From positions 74,046,224 through 74,110,223 of the forward strand of contig CM059971.1 of assembly GCA_030490835.1 (NCBI GenBank): a stretch of DNA of 64,000 bases. The letters are read 5' to 3'. This document shows, one piece after another, positions 34,206 to 46,536 of this stretch (position 1 is its first letter; each line of letters begins with the position of its first letter). The notes beneath the pieces were generated by a model. The model did no database searches and was not told the origin of the DNA. It was given only the letters and a program-made list of their open reading frames with translations. The position numbers and the translations under genes are program-made. This DNA comes from Annona cherimola (lineage: Eukaryota; Streptophyta; Magnoliopsida; Magnoliales; Annonaceae).

Positions 34206-34490
34206 GTTGATTACTTCACGAGTCCACTTGGAGCTTAGTATTAATCCAGAAGACAGTTGAACAAACTGTACCACTATAACTTGTGTATTAAAATTGACTA
34301 GTAGAACCCAAACCATCGTGCTTAGAGAGTGGAGTAGGATAGGGAGATCCCAACCACTATACGTGTTCTTGTTTTTATGCTTTGATTTCTTTATTGGGGC
34401 TTGTATTTTTGCTTGATTTACATCATTTTACCGAAGTTCTTTAAGTAGTCATCGCAAGGGACCCAATAGGATGATGGTCACACTGCTCGG
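34206..34490. other. Intergenic DNA
   Basis: No feature that I can support. Confidence 0.35.
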
Positions 34491-34494
34491 AGCT

Positions 34495-34770
34495 TGGCGA
34501 CATTTGTTAATTTGAAAGTTGTGGGAATTTAGGGATAAGCGGGGAAGTGAAAAATAAAATATTTTGGGAATTATGTGATTGGTATAAATTTATAGGAGGT
34601 AAAGATGAAATAAATAGGATAGTTTGAGTGTAATAGGAAAGAGATAATTGGAAATGATTAAAATGTAGGGGTAGAAGGGTAAAAATATGGTTATTAATTG
34701 ATCTTGGGAATTCATAATCTCATGGATTCCTAACCCAAATTTCCTACGTAGATTAACAAACGTAGCTCCT
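34495..34770. mobile_element. Tourist-like MITE (reverse orientation)
   Basis: The left end GCGACATTTGTTAATTTG and right end TTAACAAACGTAGCTCC are inverted. The interior is similar in reverse to 14279-14536 and 36637-36900 (GGAGGTAAAGATGAAATAAA, TAGGGGTAGAAGGGTAAAAA). Exact ends and the TSD are uncertain. Confidence 0.5.
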
Positions 34771-35354
34771 AATCTCCTTTCTTTTTGTAACGAGCATCTT
34801 CGCAAGGATCCCATGGCATCAGCCCAAATCTCAACACCATCTTTGTTGACGTTAATGACCGTTGCTGTTGCAATGGGTTTCTGGACGATCGACTAAAGTC
34901 TAAAGTGCGGATTTGCCAAATTAGCCAGACCGTGGTAATGGGTTTGCAACCGAAGCTGGAAGGGAGGTACGGGACAACGAGAAAAATCGATTTGGCCGGT
35001 ATTGGTGTGGATTTGGTATATTGTGGTTAGATTTGAGAAGGGAGAACGTCAGCAGCGGCCCTTCACAGGATGTGGACTGCTAGATAGTGAAGAATCAGCG
35101 CGACGTTGTGGCTTCCCCCGTCGTATCTTCACCAACGAGAGTGATGCGATGATACGGTGCTACGTCGAGGTGAACATAGGTGTGCTTTCCAGTAACTTTT
35201 TTATTTTTCTACATATGCAGTAAAATATTTTTTAACTTTTGAGTTAAAAAATACTTCACGAGCCCATAAAAAAAAAAAAAATTCAAGAGTATAGAATAGG
35301 TTTCAACATCTATGTAGCTTAATCCAAATTACTAATATATATTCAATATGAGGA
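34771..35354. other. Intergenic DNA with a GC-richer segment
   Basis: 34790-35180 is GC-richer, with short frames on both strands and no recognised product. Its style matches LTR leader sequence. Confidence 0.35.
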
Positions 35355-35998
35355 GTGATTATATATCATCATGTATTTTAGACTAAAATACAACATTCAT
35401 TTTTTTTTACAATCAGTTATATTTTTTAAATTTTTCTTCGTAAGCATGTTTACCTAAGCATATTCATTCTATATACAAAGTTTTGTCATTTTACGATACT
35501 TTTATATATTTATTTTTCATTTTTAATTTTTTAAGGGTTAAAAATGATTCTTTTGATTTATTTTTATACATCATATCATCTTGATATTACAATAGAGTAC
35601 ATTCATGCTCTCTCATAATGGAGAAAAATTTCTTATAAATCCCCAATCCAGAAGGGAATTATATAAAGCCTCGCTACTGGGGGAAATTGTTAAAAACCCT
35701 TATTTCAGAGGCACAAGCATATAAAACTATTCCCATGCAGGGCAAGAGATTCGAACATTGGCCGATCCTGATTATGGCAAGTGCGTTATCACTGCACCAG
35801 CAAGGTCGAAAAAGGACTTAAATACTCTTGAAATTGATAATTTTTTAAAAATAAATATGTAAATGTATTATAAAATGGAAAAATTTTATATATAAATTGA
35901 ATATACTTAGAAAAACATATTTATGTAGAAAAACAAAAAATAAATATAATTATAAAAATAAATAAATGTTGTATTTTAACCTAAAATACATCATGATG
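35355..35998. mobile_element. Foldback MITE interrupted by a SINE
   Basis: The left arm ATATCATCATGTATTTTAGA and the right arm's inverse (TAAAATACATCATGATGTAT) pair, as do inner arms (GCATGTTTACCTAAGCATAT versus TATACTTAGAAAAACATATT). The centre is split at 35540 by a SINE. The unfilled version of the centre can be seen at about 24005-24060 in a related element. Confidence 0.7.
35551..35808 (-). mobile_element. tRNA-derived SINE nested in a MITE
   Basis: On the minus strand the element starts near 35808 with CCTTGCTGGTGCAGTGATAA (box A) and has TGTTCGAATCTC about 40 bp later (box B). Flanks AAAAATGATTCT and AAAAAGGACTTA form a 12-bp target duplication with a few changes. The 3' end contains CATTATGAGAGAGCATGAAT and CAATATCAAGATGATAT, similar to the SINE at 25490-25656. 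Confidence 0.75.
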
Positions 35999-36127
35999 TA
36001 TATAATTATGCTCTATTCAATATATTTTTATAAAATATCTTTTAAATATATAAAAATAATATATATTTAATATATTTTTATGAAATATATTCTATATTTA
36101 AAGATATATAATAGAGAAGTGATTCTA

Positions 36128-36480
36128 TTGGCCCGGGCTTCCTTAGAAAAGCTATTTACAACATTTTGTTTTTGCTTTTTTCTTCATACACTTTTTATCT
36201 AAATGTATTTAATATGCAAAATAAATTTTATCATTTTTGGATATGTGTATATATTTTTTGAGATTTTTAAAGATATGAGTATTTTAAATAAATATATATA
36301 CATTTTTATCAAAAATACATATATATACATAGATATTTAAAATCTCAAAAAATATGTACACATATCCAAAAATAGTAAAACTTGATTTATATATTAAATA
36401 CACTTAGATAAACAAGTCTATGAAGAAAAAATTTAAAAATATATTTTAAATAAGTTTTTTGAGATGAACCATTTACGTTA
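36128..36480. mobile_element. AT-rich foldback MITE
   Basis: Inverted arms include CATTTTTGGATATGTGTATA versus TATGTACACATATCCAAAAA, and TTTATCTAAATGTATTTAAT versus ATTAAATACACTTAGATAAA. The hairpin centre is near 36300. Confidence 0.65.
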
Positions 36481-36636
36481 CTCACACTAACAAGATCATT
36501 CCTCTATATAATATACTTTTAAAATATATAGTAACTTGTGTGTAAAAAATATAATATATGGAAACTCTTCTAATTTATTTATTATTTATTTTATTGTAGA
36601 TATATTTTAGTATTATATTATTATCATATTGATTAT

Positions 36637-36900
36637 GGGCATGTTTGTTAACGTGCAAATGTGGGAAACCATTAGATTTGGTTTCCTAAGGTTAATCATT
36701 GTTCTGTTAATCACACTATTTTTCCTACTTTTACCCCTATATTCCAATCATTTTCCCTACAAGCTACATACAATAAACTTATTTATTCCAACTATACCTC
36801 CTATCATTTCCTATCAATCACACATTTATCAAAATATTATCTTTTCTATTTCCCACCATTTCCCGCAATCCCGCAATTTTACACATTATCAAACGTCCCC
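36637..36900. mobile_element. Tourist-like MITE
   Basis: This 264-bp element starts GGGCATGTTTGTTAACG and ends ATTATCAAACGTCCCC, with TAT on each side (36634-36636, 36901-36903) as a 3-bp target duplication. It is related to 14279-14536. Confidence 0.8.
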
Positions 36901-36903
36901 TAT

Positions 36904-38440
36904 ATATTTGTAAGTAAAATGTATAATTAAATCATAGTTTTGAAATATAATATGAAGATTATCTTAAACAATTTAAACCGAAATTGATCTAAAACTGAAA
37001 ATAGGTAGATTCAACTGAAAATAGGATAAAGGTAAAAGTTTTTGAAAATTAAATTAAGATAATATCAAACCTGAATCATACACGTCCAAAATATATACAC
37101 ATGCAACCATATTTTTAATTCACCTTGCCAATTTTATTATTCCAACACACAATATAATTAATGACGGAAAAACATTGCAGGCATTAATGGTACGTTTATC
37201 AACTCTAGCAACAGCAATTTCATCCACTGGCGACGTAAAGCACTGTCTCCCCGGTAATCATGGAAGTGTCCACCAGTGGGTAGTGCAGTTAAAATAAAAT
37301 TTTGGTCAGGTTTAGTAGGTTGCTATGAGGAAAATTTGTTAGAATATCTCAGGAGCCCAATTGTAACACAAGTTGAGATAATTGTGTATATATATGGAAT
37401 ATATTCCTATGCAGCATCACTGCACATTAAATCTGGTGCAGGCATAGATCTGGCCGTCACGAATGCGAGTAAAAATTCAGCCATTGGTTATGCAATGCAT
37501 GTAGGAGGCTCAATAATGCGTGTAAGACTCGGTCAAATGTGTGTAGTGATATTGGCAGTGACAATAAACAAGCCTATTACCCTGAAGCTTTAGCGATCCC
37601 GCGCAAAGTTGGTACCCAAAATTGGTGAAATAATCAAAGGCAACAAAATCCCAAAGCATGTGGCCAAAATCAGTGAAATATCCACAGGCAACAAAATAAA
37701 AATTGAAATAAACAGCATGGATTATTATATTGCAAATTATGGCTCAAAAAATCTGGTTAGATTTCCTACTACAAATCATGGTTTAAAATCATGGCTGGGA
37801 TTTTCTTCAGCAAATCATGGCTGGGCTTGAAAATTGTCAGTGGAAGGTAGTGTTCGTTTATAGGTAGCAAATTGAAAAATTTTTTAATTTAAAAATTTTT
37901 AAAATGTCGAATGTTTACATTGTCTATTGATAATATTAAAACGGGGTGAAATATTTACACTTGAGATCGATGGATCAAATTTTCATGAATTTTGAAACTA
38001 AAACAGGGCGATCTGATCTGATAAATTAAAGTACCTACATTTTTGCATGTGTTAGATACAAGGATTTTATGGAAATTAATATTTTTTGGATGATCCTATG
38101 TCAATTAATATTGCATCCATCAAATGGTATGTTTATTTTTATAATTTTGATGTCCATTTAATTTCAATATTTTTATTTACGTACATTAAAAGAGTATACA
38201 CTGACTTTGACAATTTAATTTCATATTTTCATTATCCTTGTAAGAATTAATTAAAATAGACTTACAAGTTAGTAAGCTATATACAAATATTAGTATGAAA
38301 ATTCTGGAATCATATTTCTTTTTACTGTTTGGGTATTGTAGAAAATCTAGTCATGTAGTTATCTTAATATTATTAAAAATAGTTGAAATATACTTATGAA
38401 TTTAGTATGTTATATGGGAGCATTAGTAATGTTAAAAAAT
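36904..38440. other. Intergenic DNA, no gene recognised
   Basis: 37190-37830 is GC-richer and has two successive plus-strand open frames (37276-37593, 105 codons; 37609-37830, 73 codons) with no family match that I can see. The second contains repeated ANHG-type words (AAATCATGGYT three times). 37840-38440 is AT-rich. Confidence 0.35.
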
Positions 38441-38880
38441 GTCGACTGATTCATTCGTATAGTAATATTATTCTTATAACATACCGTCTTTTAATATAGA
38501 ATGTCGACTAGATACGAAGCATGCTAATTTTCAAAAATAGATAGCTGGAAATTTCCCTATACATACTGTTTATCAATATAGCATGCTGACTAAATACTAA
38601 GCATATTGATTTTCAAAAATAGACAGTCAGAAAATTTCCTATATATACTATCTTTCAATATAGCATGTTGATATTAAAAAACAGAGCCAAAAATTTCCAC
38701 ACACATATCCTTTGAATATACTATGCTGATTGGATATTAAGCATGCTAATATTCAAAGATAGATAGTCAAAAATTTCCCTGTGAGCACACTCACTTCTAA
38801 TATAGGATGCTAAGCATGCTGATATTCAAAAATAGATAGTCAAAAATTTTCTCATTGGCACACTTACATCCAACATCTCT
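38440..38880. repeat. Degenerate tandem repeat, about 72-82 bp
   Basis: Copies of GCATGCTRATWTTCAAARATAGATAG-type sequence, shown here in part as CATGCTAATTTTCAAAAATA, start near 38520, 38602, 38664 (poor), 38743 and 38815. They are followed by AAAATTTCC and a CACACTYAC-like word. Divergence is high. Confidence 0.6.
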
Positions 38881-39155
38881 GAACATGCTGGCTCTTAACA
38901 TTATATCATTATAAAAATGATTTTTAAAAAATTAAGAATTTAGTGTGCTATATGAGAAAGTTTAGTATGCTGATATTAGAATTCTACACTATTTCTTGTT
39001 CATGATTGTTTATTTTCTCTAGTACTTTGTTGCAAAGTATGTATCATTGCATTGCAAGTAGTTGTAAAATTGACACCTTTTATTTCTTATCAGACGATTG
39101 ATTCATATTGTCTTTCTTATATGGTTTATTAGGTATTTATTAAATCACATCATCA

Positions 39156-40540
39156 TTGAACATGCACAAAAGTATGTCTCCATTGTCTAAAGTGAAATTG
39201 ACTAAAGATACTATGTTAGTTGAAGAAAGTGAACATAGTCTAACAAGTGTGAATGGTTTTACTCCTGATGGACCTATTGAGTTAACTCTTACTATTGGAC
39301 AAGAGTTTGATAGTGAAGAAGAGGCGTATTCTTTCTACAATTTATATGCACGATATTGTGGCTTTAGTATAAGAAAAAGTGATGTTAGAAAATCAAAAAA
39401 GATAAGTAGATATGTTTTTGCATTCTGAAATATTCAAGACAACGACTTAGAAGGAATGTAGAAAATGTTGAAAGAAAAAGAAAACATATAGAAATTACTA
39501 AATGTGAATGTCTTGCATCACTTAGCATCAAGTTGATATCTAATATTTCCAAATGAACAGTTGTAAGTTTCAATAAAGAACACTCTCACTTGTTGGAGAC
39601 CCCTATAACGTCTCGTTGTCTTCTATCTCATCGCAATGTGTTGGACTCACAACTAAGTATAATTGAAGGGCTGTGCAAGGTCGGTATTGGAGTACCAAGA
39701 TTATTGCAATTCATGACGAAGGAGATTAGGGGACATGATCAATTAGGATTTATAGAAGTTGACATTCGTAATGCCTTAAGATCTAGACAAATGTCAAGAT
39801 ATGGCGGAAGTGCAATAGCATTACTTGAGTACTTTCAGAAGTAGTGTTATGAAGTCAAATTACTTTTATAAAATTCAAGTCAACGACCACCATCAGTTGA
39901 TGTCATGTTTTTGGGTAGACGAGGATTCCAAAAATGATTATCAAGTTTTCAATGATATTATTTATTTTGACATAATTTATCGAACAAATAAATATGATAT
40001 GCCTTTTGGGCCCTTTGTCAGAATAAACCACCATAAGCAATCAGTTTTACTCAGCACAGGTCTATTATTTGGTAAGATTGATGAGGACTTTACATGGTTG
40101 TTTAAAAGATGGCTCCATGCTATGAGTGGTGTACCACCAAAGCCATTATTATAGATCAAGATTCAGTTATTATGAAGGTCATTTCCTTAGTTTTTCTATC
40201 TACGAAGTATATTTTCTGTGCATGGCACATACATAGAAATTTTTTTGAGAAGTTTCAACCTGTCAATAAAAAATATCCTGAATTCAAAAATAAGTTGTAC
40301 ACGTTGATTCACAATAAAGAAGATACAGAAAAGTTTGAATCTGGTTGGGCAAAATTAATGAATAATTATGATTTGACAGACCATGCATAACTACAACAGA
40401 TGTTTAATGTGAGGGAGAAGTGGATACCAGCCTATACAAGAAGTGTTTTCTTAGCAGGGATGACCTCTATGCAATGGTCGAAAGCATAAATGCTTTTTTG
40501 ACCAATTCATTGGACCAGTCACTCAATTACTTGAGTTCAT
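39156..40540 (+). pseudogene. FAR1/FHY3-like (MULE transposase-derived) pseudogene
   Basis: The N-terminal FAR1 DNA-binding domain starts GQEFDSEEEAYSFYNLYARY and GFSIRKSDVRKSKK (39297-39410). It is followed in other frames by KEHSHLLETP, LRSHRNVLDSQLS and GGSAIALLEYFQK (39575-39843). The MULE transposase domain follows: NYFYKIQVNDHHQLMSCFWV and FDIIYRTNKYDMPFGPFVRI (39860-40030), then IDQDSVIMK, FCAWHIHRNFFEKF (40145-40260), and ESINAFL near 40484 with the expected glutamate. Aspartates of YFDIIYRTN and IDQD and this glutamate match the D-D-E positions. At least four frameshifts or stops break it and no SWIM zinc finger follows, since similarity ends near 40540 against a foldback element. 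FAR1-type proteins are either transcription factors in far-red light signalling or live MULE transposases; this copy is neither now. Confidence 0.88.
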
Positions 40541-40616
40541 AGAAGTATATGAGTATGTTGTTACATATAATATATATATAGAAGTGGGAACAATGTGTAT
40601 ATATATAGTATATATA

Positions 40617-41007
40617 TAGGGATGCTATTCCGGTGCAGCATCATTACACCGGAACAGCGGTGCAGTGGCCCCAAAATGAGGCCCACATGATCATGAAATC
40701 ATGATCTACTCCACCCATTGTATTTAGAATAATGTATTCTATTATCATACCAATTTTTATCCCAATCAGATACTTTAAAGTTGTTATTTACATCAAACTA
40801 TTTTATTACGTTGGATTTGTACCATTTTCAGATGGGGCCCATATACATATCTGATTAGGATGAAAATTGGTATGGTAGTAGAATACATTATTCTAAATAC
40901 AATGGGTGGAGTAGATCATTATTTCATGATCATGTGGGCTCCATTTTGGGGCCACCGTACCGCTGTTCCGGTGCAACGTGACTGCACCGGAACAGCTCTC
41001 TATATAT
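40617..41007. mobile_element. Foldback element, GCTGTTCCGGTGCA family (palindromic copy B)
   Basis: The two halves are inverted copies over nearly the whole length. GTGCAGCATCATTACACCGG near the left end pairs with the right-end ACCGGTG-type block, CCACCCATTGTATTTAGAAT with ATTCTAAATACAATGGGTGG, and CATACCAATTTTTATCCCAA with the GGATGAAAATTGGTATGG block. It lies between TATATATAG and CTCTCTATATATA. Confidence 0.8.
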
Positions 41008-42640
41008 AGACCGCTATACTGATATTATTCTAGGATAATATATAATCAATGCCCCACTTTCAGTATTCTGTATGAAAGGAGAATAAATTAGAACTTGATC
41101 TTCTTATTTCTAGAAGTAAAGAATTATTTGTACTCAGATATATTATAATATCGGATTACATGAATTCTTTGTAGTTGTTGTTCGCTCCTCGAGGACCACG
41201 TACGACCACGTAATGCATATGCCCATCGACATATATTCCTTTCGGGCCCCGCCCCGTGATCGCTGTTGTTCGCTCCTCGAGGACCACGTACGACAACGTA
41301 ATGCATATGCCTATCGACATATATTCCTGTCCGGCGCCGCCCCGTGATCTCTGTTGTTTGCAGAAGAAATTTCTCCATCCGACATGGAGCATGAAGCACG
41401 CAGGTGAAGCCAACGTCCGATCGAGCTGTGATCCTTATAACTTCGATTTTTCATTTTAGCATGTTTTGATGCTTTAATTGTAACTATGTATCTTTTAAAA
41501 GGCCAGTGTTCATGTTAGAACCTGTTCCGTGTGGAACTGGTTGCTGCATTTAAAATAAAATTAGGAAAAAAAAAAAAAAAACCAAGCTCGTCTAGGGTGA
41601 TTTTCAGTAAAGAAGACATGCCGTGGCGAAAAAAATAGGGAAAAGTTTTTTAAAAAGAGGATGATGTTATGGGATATGAGTAATGATTAGAAATAAAGGC
41701 AATAAGGATATACTGTGATTTTTGCATAACTAATTTGTAAATTTATCACAACTTTTATAAAATTCACATCAATATCTACAACGCTTGATTGAAATTGAAG
41801 GCGTACACCCTAACTCTTTTTTAAAATGATGAAAATGCTCCTCTAAACAATAAAATAAGAATAAATGAAAATGCCTTTAAATACTAAAAAATTATTTTAA
41901 AAAGATAGTCCATACATTAGAATGTTCTATCGGAAGTGAGGAGTATTTGTACAAAATTATGATATTTTAAAGGTATATTCTTTCTTAATCTATTGAAAAC
42001 ACAAGAAAATGCATTTAAAATTCCACGAATTCCACAAAATTTTGTTTTACAAATATTTCTCAAATTAAATAGATCCACTTAATGTGAGGAATATTTGTAA
42101 AACATTTTTAGAATTTTAAAGGTATTTCAGAAATGGTTTACTATATGCACGTACACCTGTAATTTTATAAAAATCTTGTAGGCAAATTTTAGAAAAGTCG
42201 TGACTCAACTACAATTTTGCTCAATTTTGTAGATATGGATGAAAAAATATGGATAGAATTAATACAAAAATTATATTAAAAATTTGAAAGAAATTTAAAA
42301 TATAAGTAATTATAGAAATAGTATAATTAAATAATTAAAATATCAAATCATATTAAAACACTCATAGAAAAGAGTATAAAACTTTTTATCACTGCCAAAA
42401 GGACACCTAATAGCATTTTAATAGTTAGGATATGAAAAATCATTATGCACCAGTGGCTTATCTTTCATGATTATAAAATAAATTTTTGCAATTAAATACG
42501 AGTAACGTGCCTTATATATGCTTTTATATAAAAATGGGCATTTCTGCATTTGTATTTATATAGTTTGAATGACATTATAAATGTATAATATATTTTTAAA
42601 ATTGCAATGTACTTATATAATTTGCTTAAAATTTTAGGAG
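41008..42640. other. Intergenic DNA
   Basis: No gene. 41035-41130 is a diverged copy of 32095-32200. 41350-41420 is the exon-like relic described at 32880. 41640-42420 is AT-rich with two decayed copies of the small element noted at 25990. Confidence 0.4.
41176..41351. repeat. 88-bp tandem duplication
   Basis: TGTTGTTCGCTCCTC at 41176 and 41264 begins two head-to-tail copies, each with GAGGACCACGTACGA, TAATGCATATGC and GCCCCGTGAT-type words. It is GC-richer than its surroundings. Open frames of about 85-90 codons on the minus strand come from this duplication. Confidence 0.85.
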
Positions 42641-42795
42641 TATTGGTATCACTTGGAAAACCAAGTGGTTGACGTGAATGTGTGTAAGGGTGTGCATGAT
42701 AAGAGGTTCAAGTACGAGGTCAGATAAATACATTTACCTCATTTATTCACCACTGAAGTTGTCCTCTACCTATTGTCTGATTATCTAAGAAGGTA
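42640..42795 (+). mobile_element. Probable SINE fragment
   Basis: AAAACCAAGTGGTTGACGTG (box A-like) is followed by GAGGTTCAAGTACGAGGT (box B-like) about 35 bp later, with a body including GTTGTCCTCTACC. No tail or target duplication was resolved. Confidence 0.4.
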
Positions 42796-44649
42796 ACATC
42801 ATAAAAAAAAGAAATTATAGGGATATCGATTTTGTTAAAGTTTCTTTAAAATTTAAAAAATGATGAAAATATACTTATGAAAAAAATAAAACTATTACTT
42901 GCAATATGACGTGAGAAATTTTTATATTTTAAGATATTTTTATTATAAATTGGAAAATTAAAAATTAAAAATTTGTTTTTATTTTGAGAAATATTCCTCA
43001 CATAGTTGCAAATAATATTTTATTTATTTATAGGGGCATTTTCATTGTTTTCTCAAAAAATTTAATGGAACCCTACCCAAAAATTATACACTTATCTTTT
43101 CAAGTAAACTATATAGGTACACTTGCAATTTTTTAAAAATATAATATATGTTTTCAATTTCTCAAAACTATATACATACCTACGAAAAAATCCCAAAAAA
43201 GGGAAACGTGAAAAACCCATAAGTCAATGGTAGCTGTGTGTTCATTAGACTTGTCTCGATCCTATGTATGGAACCAGTTTCGTGAATCCAATTTCATGGA
43301 ACTGCTCTATTTGATCATTATTTGAAATTCATTTCATTTATTACACTTAAAATTATTTGAAATTCTCTCTTTAAAAAATTTATTTGAAATTCATTTATTT
43401 ATTACATTTAATTTTTCTCTGGTGATGGTGTTTGTAGGAATTTTCTCTGTACTGTGAGAAGTTAGAATGTACTTGATTGTAATATTTGTTATCCTCTTTT
43501 ATATAAGAGATAAAAAAATTATTCTTTGATTAATTAATCAACTTTAATCGTAATCAAAGATGCGCGTGTAACTCATCTAATAAATGTATAAAAATCGATG
43601 TAATAAAACTTTTTATTTTACATTCAAATTTTAAATTTGTTAATTTAATATCTAAAACATTTTTCTATTATAGATAAATGATCTTGTAAATTATTAGCAC
43701 ATTTTCTAATATGTGTATGAATGGATTTGAGTATTTTTCATAAAGTCATACACGATGATGCATGATATATTTTTATATAAGTATTATCCGCACCAAACTT
43801 ACATTGAAATTATTTTTAGTTCTAGTTTTGGCTTAGTATAATGCATAATGATCATATGCACTTTGCCATAAAAAATTTTTTTTATAAATCTGTCAGTGTA
43901 TCTAATTAATACAAGAAATTTCATCATTTTTAGAAATGTGTACATTTTTTTTTAAATTGCAAAAATAGAGATATTTTACATCAGCTGGAGACATAGGGCC
44001 AGAGACAACGCATCAACCGCACCGACATCTCCAGCTGGCCGGAAGATATAAGACATAACTAAATATTCTCACTATTCATGGTTGGATGGGTTGAATATTG
44101 GGAATGAATAAAGTTGTCCAAGAGGTAGTAAAAATTGAATGAGAAATGAAAAAAAGTAGATTGTTATTTTTAATAATAAAAAAGTAAAGTTGAAAAACGG
44201 AAAATTTCATCTCATTTTGTCTTATCCAACCTATAAACAAGCCATTGGCCGTCGGTGAAAACTTTAAATCTCATTTCAAAAAGGAGAAACAAGTTTTGAG
44301 GATTTATAAGTGTGTTTAAGCTTAAATAGAATATGATGAATTTTAAAATCATGCAGCTAAGCTACTAAGTCAAAATGAACAATATCACACTGTGAAACCC
44401 ATAGCTAACAGGCCCAAGATTATTTCACAGCTGTAAAAACCTAACAATTTAACATAAAAAACTCAGAAGCTGCATCCATAGAGCTAGGGAATTGAATTGT
44501 AAACTCCTAAACTTATATTTACTTTTATATATGACTATGAATACACCGCAAGAAAATAAATTTTTAGCGATGTAAATTTTACATTAAATTTCATTATAAT
44601 ATCACTATAATTTTGTCATTAAAAGGCTTTTATGATATTTTTTATGATA
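42796..44649. other. AT-rich intergenic DNA
   Basis: No gene, RNA or bounded mobile element that I can support. Confidence 0.4.
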
Positions 44650-45310
44650 TATATATATGAGTTATATTCGAGTGCAGTGGCGTTGAAATGGGCCCCACAT
44701 GATGATCAAATTATAATCTACTTCGCCCATTATATTTAAAATAATATATTCTATTATTATATCAATTTTCATCCCAATCGGATGTATAAACCCCATCTGA
44801 AAATGACACAAATTTAATGTAATAAAATATTTCGATACAAATAACAACTTTAAAGTTATTTTTTCAACATCTAAACCATCTAAATATGATTTATAAATGG
44901 ATAAATGATTGTATAAAATTTCATTGCATTTTAATATGTGTGAAGCCCCTTTTTTGGGCAACTGCACCGCTGTTAACGCTGCACCAGAACGGGTCCCTCT
45001 CTCTCTATATATATAAGGTTAAAACATGTGATACGTTGAACAAATTGGAAAATAATGGTAGAAAGGGGATTTACATGGCCAGCCATGTGAACAAAAAGGA
45101 GCATTTTGGCTTTAGAGAGTTACATGGTTAGGTCGTGTAAATTCAAACAACAAGGCTATGTAAAGATGCGCAAACTTCTAAAAACAAACAAAATTATGTC
45201 ATTCCTAACACAAGGGTTTGAGAAACCAACCAAGCTATTGGGGCGATGGTCAGCAGGTTCAACTCTCAAGTCATCCCTGTGGTGCAGGAGTATTCATCTC
45301 TCATATTAAT
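44650..45310. repeat. Dispersed repeat: foldback element C plus shared flank
   Basis: 44650-45008 is a copy of the GCTGTTCCGGTGCA family (CCCATTATATTTAAAATAAT, ATTTTTTCAACATCTAAACC). The adjoining 45010-45310 (AAAACATGTGATACGTTGAA, TTTTGGCTTTAGAGAGTTAC, AACACAAGGGTTTGAGAAAC) is also repeated next to the related copy at 63410-64000. The repeat unit is therefore larger than the foldback element alone. Confidence 0.75.
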
Positions 45311-45359
45311 AGTTTCAGTCTTTTCCTTGACAGGACGAAAGAAATTTATAAGAATTTAG

Positions 45360-45790
45360 AGTTATTTTTAAATATACCCACTACGTTTGACCTTAATTTC
45401 AAATATACTCATTACGTTTCCAAAATTCCAAATATACTCACTACATTTGTATTTAATCCCAAAAATGCTCATTCCGTGAATTAAAGTAGCTAGAGAATAT
45501 GTGAAATTACTAATATGCCATTTAAATTTATGACACAATTGGAAAATTTGAATGTTATAATTCGCTATTGCCCTAATTGCACATGAATTCTAAATTTAAA
45601 GTGTCTTAATTTCATTTTCTTTTTACTCATTTCATCATTTATTATTTTGCAATAGGGTATTTTGGGTATTTAAAAAATTTTAATTAACGCTTTTTGACTA
45701 AATGGGTATTTTTTGGATTAAATACACATGTAGTGTGTATATTTGGAATTTTGAAAACGTAGTGGATATATTTGGGAATAAACCCGGAAT
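45360..45790. mobile_element. Foldback element with 'ATATACTCACTAC' arms
   Basis: The left arm (TTTTTAAATATACCCACTAC, then AATTCCAAATATACTCACTA) is inverted on the right (TAGTGTGTATATTTGGAATT, then ACGTAGTGGATATATTTGGG). The arms are about 85 bp and the interior is AT-rich non-coding. MULE-related foldbacks of this form are common in plants; no TSD was resolved. Confidence 0.6.
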
Positions 45791-46536
45791 TTATGGTGTT
45801 AATTTGTAAGAAAATCTATAAGAATTCTTATGAATTTGATTCTTAATACTTACATGAAAAAATTAGATATTGTAAAGTACGTTTTAAGAATGGAACAATC
45901 AAATAACAGCAAGGGTTTGAGATGTGGGGAAGAGTAGAGAAGAAAGAGGAGATTTGAGAAGTAAGGTAAAGAAGAAACATCTAATAAAGTTAACCGAATG
46001 AATTTTTGTTCTTTAAAATGCTAAAATCTTATGGTTAATTCAATTTAATGTTGTTTTGGAATTCAAGAGTAAATGCTTCGTGAGAATAGGTATGATAAAT
46101 GATTTAAATTTAGAAAATAACCTTTTAAAATGAGCTGCACATGCATCTCCAATCATTTCCATTTTGTATGTTGCTGAATATAATTAAGGGATTGCATTTT
46201 ATATAATAATGCAATATTGAAGCAATCAGCGGCATACATATTTGCTATTGAGGGCCTTGGATCGGTTTTTGTGTTTAAAATACTCAAGCCATTGTGCCCG
46301 AATTGAACAGGAACAACATTGATTATGCAGATAAACTAATTTCTCAACACCATTTAAAAAATCACATAAAAAAACCTTAAAAAATTAATAGCAAACTAAT
46401 TAGTCATTCGAACGTGCATGCACGACAATCAAACTTCCATTTCTACTAATATGAAATTAATTACTCTTAACTACTCGTCCCCAAGACATAAGCAAGATAT
46501 ATGGATTGTTAACGTCATGCATGCATGCTTTAATTT
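45791..46536. other. 3' flank of DUF538 copy 3
   Basis: AT-rich, no gene recognised; probably includes the 3' UTR of the minus-strand gene. Confidence 0.4.

Noticed and set aside
40109..40390. Separate small gene downstream of the FAR1-like segment
   Set aside because: It is the same transposase domain continued in another frame, so it is part of the pseudogene.
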